Source of the DNA: Comamonadaceae bacterium UBA2121
Lineage (GTDB): Bacteria; Pseudomonadota; Gammaproteobacteria; Burkholderiales; Burkholderiaceae_C
Direction of reading: 5' to 3'
Assembly (NCBI GenBank): GCA_002331385.1
Contig: DCYB01000015.1
Span: 40,226-104,225 of the forward strand
DNA length: 64,000 nucleotides
Part shown: positions 34,238 to 43,559 of the stretch, piece by piece
Position numbering within the stretch: the first letter of the stretch is position 1
Layout: each line of letters starts with the position of its first letter
The notes under the pieces: model-generated
Told to the model about the DNA's origin: nothing
Databases searched by the model: none
What the model saw: only the letters and a program-made list of their open reading frames with translations
Position numbers and translations under genes: made by a program

Positions 34238-35779
34238 ATGAGCTATCGCTACTTCACCCACCGCATGCAAGGTGCGGACGAATTGGAGCAACCCTGTTTT
34301 GCAGGCGACGCAACGCGGCAAACGACGCGCTGGGCGTGCGCCGCCCTGATGTCTTTGGCGGCCATGCAGGCGCAGGCGGCGCTGCCCACGCCCACATTCA
34401 CATGCAACGGCGCGATCAACTCGCCCGGGGCCATCCGGGCGAGCGGTATAGGCACAGTGCTGAATACCTTTATGCGAGACGCCAGCGGCGCTTCTGTTGC
34501 GTTTGCTGAGGGCAATCAGTCGCGCTGGCAATATGCCGTCTATCCCAATGTTCCTTCCGGTGTACTGGCCCGAGCGCTGGGTGAAATGAACCACACCGTC
34601 CCGAATGCGGTAGTGGCTCCGGCTGCACAGATTGACACCTGGCTGAGCGAGAATTTGCCCCCCCTGACATTTCAGGCCTACACGAACGGATTGGTCGGCG
34701 ATGTCAACCACGAGAAAGTCAAAATCGGCAATTACAAGAGCACCAGCAAGCCGGCCGGCGAGTTGTTCCCTAACGTCCAATACCAGTTGACGGCTTTCCG
34801 ATACGCCTTCACTTTGACGGACGAGGCGGTTGCTGGCGGCTTTTCGATGAATGTGGTGCCGTTCGATGTAGATGACGCGGTGCTTGCTTACTACCTGAAT
34901 GGAAAACGAGTCCATCCGAATACACCGCTGCCGCCTCAAGGTGGCAACAACGCCGCAAATGCCGCGAGTGGAACTACGCCGATTACGGGAGCGTGGGTAT
35001 CCGGAGACAACACACTGGATGTAGTCATGCAGAACGTGGACCAGCCAGCCAGAGCGGTCAAACTTCAACTGACAAGTTCCAGCACGGCCTCTTGTGTCTA
35101 CGTTATCGGCGGCAACCCGATCTCCTCCGTTGATACCAACACCCCGCCCATCATCAGTGGCACCAGCACGATGCCACCGGGCATGCTCCTGGATGTGGAG
35201 ATTCGTGATCCAGCGGGCAATCTGTTGGACACCGTGTCCACTACGGTGCAGCCAGATGGAAGCTGGACTGTGACTGCGCCCAGACCCTATCCAGAAGGCA
35301 CAGGCTATTCGGGAACTCCCGTCGTGAAGCCGACAGATCCGGCGGCCTCGCCAGCGGATGTGCCCCAAGGCTCTCCCCAGCCGTTCGATGTGACGGCCGC
35401 GCCTCCCGGGAATTTCACGGTTGGCGGCACGGTGACCGGACTTCCGCCCGGAAGCCAATTGATTCTGACCAATGGCACCGACACGCTCACGGTCGACGCC
35501 AACGGCTCATTCACCTTTCCCAATAGCGTGCCAGACGACAGCAGCTTCACCGTGCTCGTAGGTACGCAACCCAACGGTGCCGTCTGTACCGTCGCCAATG
35601 GCTCGGGGCAGATTGCAGGCGCCAATGCCACCAATGTGACGGTGACCTGTACCTCTGGCAATCAGCCGCCCGGACCGGGACAAGCGACCGCTGTTCCTAC
35701 CTTGAGCGAATGGGCGCTGATCCTGATGTCCGCTGTGTTGGCAGGACTGGCAGCGGTAGGATTGCGTCGCCGCTCTTGA
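34238..35779 (+). CDS. IPTL-CTERM surface protein with fibronectin-like repeats
   Basis: 513 residues with GGAGG 6 bases before the ATG. An N-terminal signal (hydrophobic run ALMSLAAMQAQA) precedes a secreted body: a first part of about 250 residues with beta structure, then two modules of Ig or bacterial prealbumin type (DVEIRDPAGNLLDTV; FTVGGTVTGLPPGSQ). The C-terminus is an IPTL-CTERM sorting signal: VPTLSEWALILMSA, a hydrophobic helix and RRRS. Such tails are cut by an exosortase-type enzyme; none is in this window. A strong terminator follows at 35844. Confidence 0.85.
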   Translation: MSYRYFTHRMQGADELEQPCFAGDATRQTTRWACAALMSLAAMQAQAALPTPTFTCNGAINSPGAIRASGIGTVLNTFMRDASGASVAFAEGNQSRWQYAVYPNVPSGVLARALGEMNHTVPNAVVAPAAQIDTWLSENLPPLTFQAYTNGLVGDVNHEKVKIGNYKSTSKPAGELFPNVQYQLTAFRYAFTLTDEAVAGGFSMNVVPFDVDDAVLAYYLNGKRVHPNTPLPPQGGNNAANAASGTTPITGAWVSGDNTLDVVMQNVDQPARAVKLQLTSSSTASCVYVIGGNPISSVDTNTPPIISGTSTMPPGMLLDVEIRDPAGNLLDTVSTTVQPDGSWTVTAPRPYPEGTGYSGTPVVKPTDPAASPADVPQGSPQPFDVTAAPPGNFTVGGTVTGLPPGSQLILTNGTDTLTVDANGSFTFPNSVPDDSSFTVLVGTQPNGAVCTVANGSGQIAGANATNVTVTCTSGNQPPGPGQATAVPTLSEWALILMSAVLAGLAAVGLRRRS

Positions 35780-35843
35780 GGTGAAGTCACTACGGACCCA
35801 TCCGTTCGGTTAGCCAGTGGTGGCTCCGCACGGTAGGGAATGC

Positions 35844-35880
35844 AAGGCCCGCTGGAAACAGCGGGCCTTTTCTTTTTCCT
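35844..35880 (+). terminator. Rho-independent terminator after the IPTL-CTERM gene
   Basis: AAGGCCCGCTG (35844-35854) and CAGCGGGCCTT (35859-35869) form a perfect 11-bp stem with a GAAA loop, followed by a T-rich tract (TTTTCTTTTTCCTTTC). Well supported. Confidence 0.9.
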
Positions 35881-36212
35881 TTCATGCTGACTTGTGGCTT
35901 GCACAAAGTCATTGGATTCGCAATGACGTGAAATTATTTGCAATCCGAAATCTAATGATCCAGATCAAACGAACATCATCTACGGGCCGAATTCCTGCGT
36001 TTTGCACCTGTTTGGTGCAATTTGACGGCAATCAAATTTGCCACGCTAGTTTTCAAAAAATAAAATTGACACTCACTTCGACATAGTAATCATCAATTCT
36101 CTTATTTGATCTACAAGTCGCTGATGAATCTCTCTACGATGCAGATCCGCGTGGTCAGCATCCTGCGCGAGGCTTTGCGCAAGCCGGACCTGTTGCGGGC
36201 AAGGGCATCAGC
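35881..36212. other. AT-rich intergenic region with the lost 5' part of a phosphatase-like gene
   Basis: About 330 bp. The frame of the gene at 36213 is open back to 36090 without a start codon, and an ATG at 36124 in another frame gives a short peptide (MNLSTMQIRVVSIL) that ends at a stop. This looks like a decayed or truncated 5' end. No promoter could be assigned. Confidence 0.35.
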
Positions 36213-36599
36213 GTGCTGGTCACGCTGGCCTATGCCGAGCTGCCGCGCGACGTTTTGCAGCGTTACGGCATGACCAATATGCATCTGGGCGTGCAGCCGG
36301 ACATGCTGCCCAGCAAAGCGCAAATCCAGATGCTGCTCAAACGTGTGGAGTCGGCCATCAGCCGCAATGAACTGGTGGTTGTGGCTTGCGACTCCGGTCT
36401 GGGAGGGACGGGCCTGTTGCTGGCTGCGTGGGCATTGCGCTGCGGCAGCAGTTTGAAGAACGCGCTGGGCAAGGTGGTGTCCATGCGCGGTGGGTATGCG
36501 CTGTCTGCCGATCAGGAGGCGTTCCTGGATCTGTACCAGGATGCGTTTCGCGGCGCCGCCCCGGCGGGCGGCAGTGCTTCAGGCGCAGCCGCCGCCTGA
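36213..36599 (+). CDS. Degenerate Cys-phosphatase-like protein
   Basis: About 128 residues from GTG 36213 (AAGGG lies about 8 bases upstream). The pattern resembles the phosphatase half of the ABC-phosphatase fusion at 14615: ISVLVTLAYAE, the helix QMLLKRVESAI, and a P-loop VVACDSGLGGTGLLLAAWAL. The canonical HCx5R loop is changed: His to Ala before the Cys, and the Arg is Gly. Loss of the Arg should abolish catalysis. The first strand of the fold is missing in this start, so the gene may be truncated or decaying. Isolated, convergent with the DyP gene. Confidence 0.5.
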   Translation: MLVTLAYAELPRDVLQRYGMTNMHLGVQPDMLPSKAQIQMLLKRVESAISRNELVVVACDSGLGGTGLLLAAWALRCGSSLKNALGKVVSMRGGYALSADQEAFLDLYQDAFRGAAPAGGSASGAAAA

Positions 36600-36615
36600 C
36601 GATTGCGCAGCCCGG

Positions 36616-37605
36616 TTAGCCCTTGTTTCCCGAGACACGGTCGGACGCTGCCTGCGCAATGGACTGCAGCATCCGCCGCGTGGGGGCAAAGAACGTGCAA
36701 CCGGTGCGGGCCGTTGAGAAGTCCAGCAACCGGTCATAAGCGCCTTCTGGTGCGCCGACAAACATGCGCTGGAGCATCTTCTCGACCACCCAGAGGTAGC
36801 GCGAATAGCCGATGAAGTACGTGCCGAACTCGCCCTGGCCGGCGCGCCCGAAGGGCATGTTGTCGCGCAGGATGTCGTGCTCCACGCCCTGCTCATCCAC
36901 GATGGTGGCCAATGATTTGTGCGACTTGCGCGGCGCATCGTCGTCGTTGATCTCGACGTTGTCGATCTTGGTGCGCCCAATGATCTGCTCTTGCGTGTGC
37001 GTGGGCACTTGCGTCCACGCACTCATGTCGTGCAGGTACTTCTGCACCACCACGTAGCTGCCGCCGCAGAACTGCGCGTCTTCACTGCCCACCAGCGTGG
37101 ACTCGGGTAAATCTGGTCCGTTCGGATTGGCTGTGCCATCTACAAATCCCAGCAGGTCACGCGCGTCGAAATAGCGGAAGCCCTGGACCTCGTCCTCGAC
37201 CTGCACGCCATCCCCGAGACTGAGCAGCAACAGCCGCTCGAACTCAAAACAGATGTCCGGACGCTCCGCGCGGATGTGAAACAGCAGATCGCCTGCGGTG
37301 GATGGCGCGTCATGGCGCGCCCCCTGGATGGCGGCAAACGGCTTCAGCTCCTTGGGCCGGGCCTCGGGGTGCAGCCGCTGCCAGAAATTGCTGCCAATCC
37401 CGACGATACAAGAGAGCCGCGCGCCGAGATCGCGAAATCCCACCGTCTTCACCAGATCGTCCACGCCACCCAGCGTGTCGCACACCGCTTTGAAGGCCGC
37501 GGCACTGTCTTTCACCGTGACCACCAGAAAGATCGCGGCGTTGGACAAAGGGGCATCAATGCTCTGCGCGTCAATCGGGACGCGATCTCCTGCGTTGTCG
37601 GTCAT
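36616..37605 (-). CDS. Dye-decolorising peroxidase (DyP, YfeX-like)
   Basis: 329 residues. Heme peroxidase motifs: GFVDGTANP with the distal catalytic Asp, a candidate proximal-His segment (DDDAPRKSHK), and the heme-side GYSRYLWVVE. No signal peptide or encapsulin-targeting tail is obvious. The family reduces peroxides and can oxidise dyes or porphyrins. Stands alone; convergent with the phosphatase-like gene. Confidence 0.9.
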   Translation of the reverse strand: MTDNAGDRVPIDAQSIDAPLSNAAIFLVVTVKDSAAAFKAVCDTLGGVDDLVKTVGFRDLGARLSCIVGIGSNFWQRLHPEARPKELKPFAAIQGARHDAPSTAGDLLFHIRAERPDICFEFERLLLLSLGDGVQVEDEVQGFRYFDARDLLGFVDGTANPNGPDLPESTLVGSEDAQFCGGSYVVVQKYLHDMSAWTQVPTHTQEQIIGRTKIDNVEINDDDAPRKSHKSLATIVDEQGVEHDILRDNMPFGRAGQGEFGTYFIGYSRYLWVVEKMLQRMFVGAPEGAYDRLLDFSTARTGCTFFAPTRRMLQSIAQAASDRVSGNKG

Positions 37606-37746
37606 TGCGTATCACTTTCTAACGAAACAAAGGACCCAGTAACTGGAATTCAATAGATCAAACCGTCAACAAGTTCAAATCCAATTGTGTTTTGTAATAT
37701 ATATCGTAATATTCTATGCAATAGTGTTTTTGTTATCAATTCGACT

Positions 37747-39147
37747 ATGTGTACATTGAAGACCTCTCGCCTGAATGTGGCCGCCGCGGCGGTATTGACA
37801 CTCATTGCGTCCGGAGTGAACGCGCAACAGATTTTCGATGCATCCGGTCGCACCGCGGTTCCGGCGGACCGGAATGTAATCATGTTCACGGCCATTGGAG
37901 GGGGAGGCGGAGGCGGAGGCGCTGACGATGGTTGGCCCAGAAGCGCAGCGGGTACCGGCGGCTCCGGCGGAAACGCAGCATCACTGGAAGGCGTGATTCA
38001 GGTTTACCCCGATCAGACCGTAGAAGTCGTCGTGGGCCAAGGCGGCGGATTGGGCGGCTCCAACATCGTGCACGGACGGCCTGGTTCGGAAGGCGGTGCG
38101 GGTGGAAGTGGGAGCGGTGAGGGGGGCAAAGGCGGTGCAACCGAAGCGGCCCAGAATCCGCAGTCTTACAACGGAGTGGGCGGCGGCGGCGGAGGGGCCA
38201 CGTCGTTGAGTGTCAACTCCAATTGGGTGCGTGCCGGCGGCGGCGGCGGTGGTGGCGGCGGAGGGAATGCTATCGGTGGATTGAACGGTCAGCAAATTGC
38301 CATCGACTGGGCTTTTACAGACCTTTGCAGAATGGCAGGCAATGGTGCGCAAGGAGTGCGGGTTCCCGATACCGGGGATGGAGGCACTGCAGGCGGCAAT
38401 GGCGGATCGTATGATTCTGCAGCGCCCAGCACGACCGTTCCCGCGAAGAGTGGCGAGGATAGGGTGACTGCAGCTGAAGGCGGATATATAGGCGGCTCCT
38501 GTCACTATGGGTTCGTGGAGCCTGGAACAGCCAATCAGGCTCAGGGTACGCCGGGCAACGCTCCCCTAGCGCCTCCTGGGGTAGGTGGCTTGGGGGCGAG
38601 AATTGATCCATCGAACTATGGAATTATCCCCGGAAGCAATTCAGGGAAAGGCCGAGTCACCATCAGTTTCGAGCGCGATGAAAATCGCATTCCCACCGTC
38701 ACTGCAGTCACACCCGGGAGCGCGATCGGCACGGTGACCATCCAGACTCCGCAGACGCTGCCCCCTGGCATGCAGGTGCAAAACTACGCCGTGACCTGCA
38801 CGCCCAAGGATGCCGCGTCGGGTGCAACGCCTGTGACGCGCGACACCACGGGAGCGCAGACGTCGATCGACATGCCGCTGCAAAATGATGTGACCTATAC
38901 CTGCACGGTCCAGGCCCAACTGATCGGTACGACGGACACGGCACTGACTTTGAAAACGCTTGTCAGCGCGAACTCTGGCGACGTCACACCCAAGGCACCG
39001 GCAACAGGTCCCGTCACCCCCGGCAGCGCAACGGCGGTGCCGACGCTGAGTGAGTGGGCGTTGATTTTGCTCTCTGCATTGTTGGGCGGATTGGCTGCAT
39101 TGCGCATGCGGCAATCACGAGTTGGCGCCCGCCACGGTTCACGTTGA
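37747..39147 (+). CDS. Glycine-rich IPTL-CTERM surface protein
   Basis: About 466 residues from ATG 37747; a GTG at 37687 is less likely and no strong ribosome binding site is present. After a signal (AAAAVLTLIASGVNAQ) comes a very glycine-rich body (runs such as GGGGGGGGADDG and GGKGGATEAA), then an Ig-like module (TVTIQTPQTLPPGM; CTVQAQLIGTTDTALT) and the IPTL-CTERM tail (VPTLSEWALILLSALLGG, RMRQSR). The Gly-rich body resembles the phage-tail-like Gly-rich folds. It is the second such protein in the region. Confidence 0.82.
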   Translation: MCTLKTSRLNVAAAAVLTLIASGVNAQQIFDASGRTAVPADRNVIMFTAIGGGGGGGGADDGWPRSAAGTGGSGGNAASLEGVIQVYPDQTVEVVVGQGGGLGGSNIVHGRPGSEGGAGGSGSGEGGKGGATEAAQNPQSYNGVGGGGGGATSLSVNSNWVRAGGGGGGGGGGNAIGGLNGQQIAIDWAFTDLCRMAGNGAQGVRVPDTGDGGTAGGNGGSYDSAAPSTTVPAKSGEDRVTAAEGGYIGGSCHYGFVEPGTANQAQGTPGNAPLAPPGVGGLGARIDPSNYGIIPGSNSGKGRVTISFERDENRIPTVTAVTPGSAIGTVTIQTPQTLPPGMQVQNYAVTCTPKDAASGATPVTRDTTGAQTSIDMPLQNDVTYTCTVQAQLIGTTDTALTLKTLVSANSGDVTPKAPATGPVTPGSATAVPTLSEWALILLSALLGGLAALRMRQSRVGARHGSR

Positions 39148-39179
39148 ATGACGCGGTGGTGTCGTCTCGATCCACGCCA

Positions 39180-39268
39180 GCTTCCGTTCCGACACTGGGG
39201 CTATGGAGTCTGTTTGGATTGAGCTCTCCCTGCTTGGCTGTCTGGGAATGGCGCGCCGGCGGGACTAA
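39180..39268 (+). pseudogene. Remnant of a further IPTL-CTERM tail, frameshifted
   Basis: Immediately after the gene ending at 39147, one frame reads ASVPTLGLWSLFGLSS and a second, shifted frame reads IELSLLGCLGMARRRD and a stop at 39266. Joined, they make a typical sorting tail (VPTLG, hydrophobic run, RRRD). This is a decayed C-terminal end of another IPTL-CTERM gene. Confidence 0.5.
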
Positions 39269-39300
39269 ACGGCGCTGCCGCCGAGCCACAAGCGCCGCTT

Positions 39301-39519
39301 TCAAACGCGCCGCCAGTAGGCGCGAGCGACGACCGCCATCGGCGCCAGAATAGTCACCCACGACAGCACATCCCATGCACCATCTCCCACCAAGGCAGAC
39401 ACCAGTCCGACGCCTGTGAGCAGGCCGAGCGCGAGGGGGATCCGGAAGACCTCCCAAGGGCTTAACTGATGGCTTGTGCGTGTGCTGCGCGCACTGGAAG
39501 AGGGGCGGGGGGAAGTCAT
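39301..39519 (-). CDS. Small membrane protein of the siderophore operon
   Basis: 72 residues with two membrane segments (IPLALGLLTGVGLVSALV and WVTILAPMAVVARAY) and a basic tail. The start overlaps the PepSY gene stop as ATGA (39516-39519), so it is translated with it. Small proteins of this kind commonly follow PepSY-type siderophore genes; function unknown. Confidence 0.7.
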   Translation of the reverse strand: MTSPRPSSSARSTRTSHQLSPWEVFRIPLALGLLTGVGLVSALVGDGAWDVLSWVTILAPMAVVARAYWRRV

Positions 39520-40709
39520 GGGGGTGTTTCCTCTTTCCGCGCCGCAAGCGCTGTTTGCAGACCTGTGTCTGCGAATGCGTGGGCGGCACTATGGGCATGG
39601 GAGTTGGCAGCGATTCTGGAGGGGGCCTGTCTGGGTTTGCGCAGCCACAGGTACAACCCCGAGCCCAAAACCACGATGGCTGCGATGTCTAGCAGTGCCC
39701 ACAAGACCTTGAGCGGAAGTCCGCCGTAGTCACCAAAATGCAGTGGTTGGGACAGCAGCAGCGTTTGCACGTACCACGGCATGTCGCGGGAGTCGGTCAG
39801 GATGCCGGTGTTCGCATCCACCAGCGCGGGCTTCAGCAGGCGCGAGGTGACGGGCGTGTTGCCGCGCAAGAAAAAAGTGTAGTGATGCGGGCTGGAAAAC
39901 AGGGTGCCGGGAAATGCCACCAACCGCACTTCCATGTCGGGAACGGCGGCGCGCGCGCTCATCAGGGAGGCCTGGAGATGTGCCGGCTCCAGCACCGGCG
40001 GCAGGTTTTTGTAGGGCGCCGTCATCGCCGCCATCTGGTCCATTTGCCACACGCCGATGATGATGCGGCTGAGCGTGTTGATGCTGCCCGTCAGGCCCAC
40101 CACGGTGAGCCAGACCACGGTGACGATGCCCAGCAGGTTGTGCCAGTCCAGCCATTGGATGCGCGCGCTGTGCCGTGTACGCAAGGCACCAAAGCGCAGC
40201 CTGCGCATGAACGGGTAATACAGCACGACACCAGACACGATGGCCACCACCATCAACAACCCCATCAAACCCAGAAACAGCATGCCGGGCAAGCCCGCGA
40301 ACATGTCCACGTGCAATTTCAGCATCACGTACATGAAGCCTTCGTTGGTCTTGGGTTGATCGAGAATGGCCGTCGTGCGCGAGTCGATGATGACCGCGTT
40401 GTTCTCTTCAGACGGTGCATCCAGACGGCTCGCCATGGACACATAGGTGATGCCGGGATGCTCGTCCTCTTCCCAGAACATGTAGCGGATGACCTCGCCG
40501 GGTCGTTGCGCCAACGCGGCGCGGGCGATGTCATCCAGACTGGCGTGGGGCGTGCCCGCCGGCATGGTGGGGGCTTGCACAACGCCGCTCAAGTGCTCGA
40601 TCTCTTCGTGAAAGATGAGCGGCAGCCCCGTCAGGCACAGCAACAGCATAAAGGCCGTGCAGATCAGGCTGCTCCATTTGTGGACCCACGTCCAGGTGCG
40701 AGTGGACAT
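39516..40709 (-). CDS. PepSY-associated transmembrane protein
   Basis: 397 residues with four membrane helices (first one at TWTWVHKWSSLICTAFMLLL) and the typical WHKW-like first helix. Family members reduce or release iron from siderophores at the inner membrane. It starts 7 bp after the receptor gene and overlaps the small membrane gene, so all three are one operon. The His-rich end of the sequence (NSHAHSAAHA) could bind metal. Confidence 0.85.
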   Translation of the reverse strand: MSTRTWTWVHKWSSLICTAFMLLLCLTGLPLIFHEEIEHLSGVVQAPTMPAGTPHASLDDIARAALAQRPGEVIRYMFWEEDEHPGITYVSMASRLDAPSEENNAVIIDSRTTAILDQPKTNEGFMYVMLKLHVDMFAGLPGMLFLGLMGLLMVVAIVSGVVLYYPFMRRLRFGALRTRHSARIQWLDWHNLLGIVTVVWLTVVGLTGSINTLSRIIIGVWQMDQMAAMTAPYKNLPPVLEPAHLQASLMSARAAVPDMEVRLVAFPGTLFSSPHHYTFFLRGNTPVTSRLLKPALVDANTGILTDSRDMPWYVQTLLLSQPLHFGDYGGLPLKVLWALLDIAAIVVLGSGLYLWLRKPRQAPSRIAANSHAHSAAHAFADTGLQTALAARKEETPP

Positions 40710-40716
40710 GTGTGCC

Positions 40717-42924
40717 TCAGAGGTCCACGCCCATCGACACGGTGTAAGTGCGCGGCGATCCTACGAACAGATAGCCTGCGGTGGCGGTGCCCCAGTATTT
40801 TTTGTCGAACGCGTTTTCTACATTCAGGCGCAGCGTGACTTGGCGAGCGCCCCATTGCGCTGCGTAGCGCACGCCCGCGTCCACGCGCTGCCAACTGGGA
40901 ATGTAGAGCGAGTTGGTGGGCGTGACGGCCATCTTGTCGGTATGAATGAGTCGGCCAGACAACGTGAGTCCCGGCAGCATGGGAACATCCCATTCAGAGC
41001 CCAGATTCAATTGCCAACGCGCTACGCCCATCGCCTGCTTACCGCGCAGTTCCGGAGAAACTGCTTTTGTCATTTTTGCGCTGGTGTAGGTGACTCCGCC
41101 CAGTAAGCGGATACCGCGTGCAGCCTCGCCTGCGAAGGAGGTCTCGATGCCGCGATTGCGTTGCTCGCCGAACTCGCCAAACGTGGTGCCTGAAACGCCC
41201 GAGCTGGGGCGCAGCAAATCGAAGAGGCTCAGGGTGGCAAGAAGGCCATCGCGTTGCCACTTCACGCCCACTTCTTTTTGTTGGGAGCGGAAGGGGGCGA
41301 GCACTTCGCCCGGATTGGTGAGGGCGGCGCTGACCGGTGCGGTGTCGCCTTTGGAGAGTCCCTCGACATAGCTGGCGTACAGGGAGAGTTCCGGGCGCAG
41401 TTTGAACACCACGCCGGCGAACGGCGTGGTCGCCTGCTTGTCATAGCGTGGGCCGGAGGGAGTGCCATTCATGAAGTGGTAGCTTTGGCCCTCCACGGAT
41501 TGACGGCGCAGACCGAGTGTGACTTGGAAACGCCCGTCCAGCATGCCCATGGTGTCGGCAAGGGCCACGCTGGAAAGCCTGGACTCGTTGAACGGCAGCA
41601 ACGGGTTCTTGAGTCCCGCCGTGTTGGGCGTTGGGAACAGGTTGCCGGCGTAGAGGTTAGACATGCCGGGAGGGAACGTGGTCAGAAAACCGAGCTTCGC
41701 ATCCTGCTTCAACTGGGTGAAACCTAGCGCCAATTGGTGCGACACATCGCCTGTCTGGAGGGAGCCACGCAGCCCCGCTTCAAAGGTGCGCGAATCCATA
41801 GCCATCGACTGCAGACCGCCGAAGAAGGCGTAGTCGCCAGCCGCATTCATGATGTGGGGGTTGGCGGCAAATGCAGTCCACGACAGTGTGTGTTTGCCAA
41901 AGCCTGCATACGCCGTCAGCGTGTCTGTCAGGTCATATTCGCCTTTCCACAGGAACGAACGATTGTCTCCGTCGGTCCAGCCCAAGCCGGGATAGGGCAG
42001 CTTGCCGCTGGGAGCGCGCGGCATGGTCGTCAGAGACGGTGCGAGCGAGAACTGGCGCACGACATTGTCGATGCGCTCGTCGCTGTAGTGCAGATCCAGC
42101 GACGAGCGCAGGCGCGCATGGCGAAAATCCAGCGCCAGCGCTGCCACACTTTCGCGTGTGGACTGCTGGCGAATCGCGGTGTCGCCATTCCGGTGCATCA
42201 GGTTCAGTCGCACGCCAAAGGCGCCATCTTCACCAAAGCGCCGCCCGATGTCCGCATGTCCGGTGACGACGGAATCGGACGCCACACCCAGTTCGAGACG
42301 TGTGATGGGCTGCGCCGTGGCGCGCTTGGGCACGAGATTCACCACGCCCCCCACGCTGCCCGCCGGACTCATTCCATACAAGGCCGCAGAAGGCCCTTTG
42401 ATGATCTCGACGCGCTCAGCGGCTTCCAGTGGAACGCGCCAATGGGGCAGCAAGCCGAACATGCCATTCAGTGCAAAGTCACTGCTAGCCACGGGAAAGC
42501 CGCGAATGGTCAGGTCTTCATTGATGTTGGAGCGCGAGCTGGCCATGCGCACCGATGAGTCGGCCGACATCAGGTCGGCAACGGAGCGCGCCTGCTCATT
42601 TGCAATGGTTTGCGCGGTGTAGCTGGTGACGCTGAACGGCGTTTCCATCACCGACACATTGCCCAGAATGCCCAGGCGTGCGCCCTTGGCCACCTGTCCT
42701 CCGGGTGCGGCTTCCGGTGCCTCGTCCATGGTGGCATAGTGATCCGTCACTGTGACGCTGGGCAGTACGGTAGAGTGCTCCTCGCTCGGCGTACCGGGTG
42801 ACGTGGAGGACGAGGACAAGGTTTCCGTTGAACTATTGGAAGCTGCGAGCAACGTCGTCGGATTCGCCAGCGTCAATCCCGCGACAACGACCCATGCAGA
42901 GGTGTGCTTGGAAGGGTGCACCAT
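40717..42924 (-). CDS. TonB-dependent siderophore receptor (FoxA/FpvA-like)
   Basis: 735 residues. Signal peptide (HTSAWVVVAGLTLANPTTLLAA), plug domain (LTIRGFPVASSDFALNG, IIKGPSAALYGMSPAGSVGGVVN) and a 22-strand barrel ending in an aromatic-like final strand (PRTYTVSMGVDL). There is no clear TonB-box motif beyond PSVTVTDHYA. A near-palindromic Fur box is in front (42946-42974). It imports a ferric siderophore; ligand unknown. Confidence 0.9.
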   Translation of the reverse strand: MVHPSKHTSAWVVVAGLTLANPTTLLAASNSSTETLSSSSTSPGTPSEEHSTVLPSVTVTDHYATMDEAPEAAPGGQVAKGARLGILGNVSVMETPFSVTSYTAQTIANEQARSVADLMSADSSVRMASSRSNINEDLTIRGFPVASSDFALNGMFGLLPHWRVPLEAAERVEIIKGPSAALYGMSPAGSVGGVVNLVPKRATAQPITRLELGVASDSVVTGHADIGRRFGEDGAFGVRLNLMHRNGDTAIRQQSTRESVAALALDFRHARLRSSLDLHYSDERIDNVVRQFSLAPSLTTMPRAPSGKLPYPGLGWTDGDNRSFLWKGEYDLTDTLTAYAGFGKHTLSWTAFAANPHIMNAAGDYAFFGGLQSMAMDSRTFEAGLRGSLQTGDVSHQLALGFTQLKQDAKLGFLTTFPPGMSNLYAGNLFPTPNTAGLKNPLLPFNESRLSSVALADTMGMLDGRFQVTLGLRRQSVEGQSYHFMNGTPSGPRYDKQATTPFAGVVFKLRPELSLYASYVEGLSKGDTAPVSAALTNPGEVLAPFRSQQKEVGVKWQRDGLLATLSLFDLLRPSSGVSGTTFGEFGEQRNRGIETSFAGEAARGIRLLGGVTYTSAKMTKAVSPELRGKQAMGVARWQLNLGSEWDVPMLPGLTLSGRLIHTDKMAVTPTNSLYIPSWQRVDAGVRYAAQWGARQVTLRLNVENAFDKKYWGTATAGYLFVGSPRTYTVSMGVDL

Positions 42925-42945
42925 GATGCGTTTTGAAATATTTCG

Positions 42946-42974
42946 TTAATGAGAATGAATCGTATTCACATTAA
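42946..42974 (-). promoter_or_regulatory. Fur box of the siderophore receptor operon
   Basis: TTAATGAGAAT (42946-42956) and ATTCACATTAA (42964-42974) are inverted with one mismatch over 11 bp. It resembles the Fur site (GATAATGATAATCATTATC-like) and lies 22 bp upstream of the receptor start. Confidence 0.65.
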
Positions 42975-43559
42975 TGAGGTGCATCAAATTGTGTTAATGG
43001 ATTGATGGTTGATTCTGATAGCTAAAATTCAGAGCCGTTCGCCCCGTCTTTGCCAGTAGGCTGCACGCTCGATGGGGAGGGCGTGAAGATGCATGGGGCA
43101 TGCCGATTCATTGGGCGTTGAAGTGGTCGGAATGAACGCACGGCATCGCATCGTCGCGCGATCCGAGGGGGCCGAGTAATGCAACGCGGCGGCAGTCAAA
43201 GTAGGCGTGAGCAGTCAAACAGATTTTTGTGTTTGATCTTGGCGGGGCCCGCTATTTTCCAACGCGTGGATGAGTCAGTGCATGACGCATGTTTCAATGC
43301 GCGGGAATGCGTGAGGACTCGGAATCATCAGCGAGCGATGTGGCATTTCGTCGATGCCAAGTCCCACGATGTGCAAGGACTGCTACATCGCTATTGCGGC
43401 AGGGCTCCAGCGCGGCGTCACGCACACAGACCATGGGTTCCGTGTGCGATAGAACGCACCTTCACCTACTCCCAATCTGCCAGACCGCGCACCGCCTGGC
43501 GTGTGATTTCCAACGAGTGGCGTATGGTGGAGTCGCGCCAGGTACGCTGACCTGGCCAT
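42975..43559. other. Gene-poor region left of the IS remnant
   Basis: About 585 bp. Open frames are present on both strands but none shows domain or codon evidence; they look like decayed DNA, possibly more of the insertion element at 43560-44206. Nothing else is supported. Confidence 0.4.
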
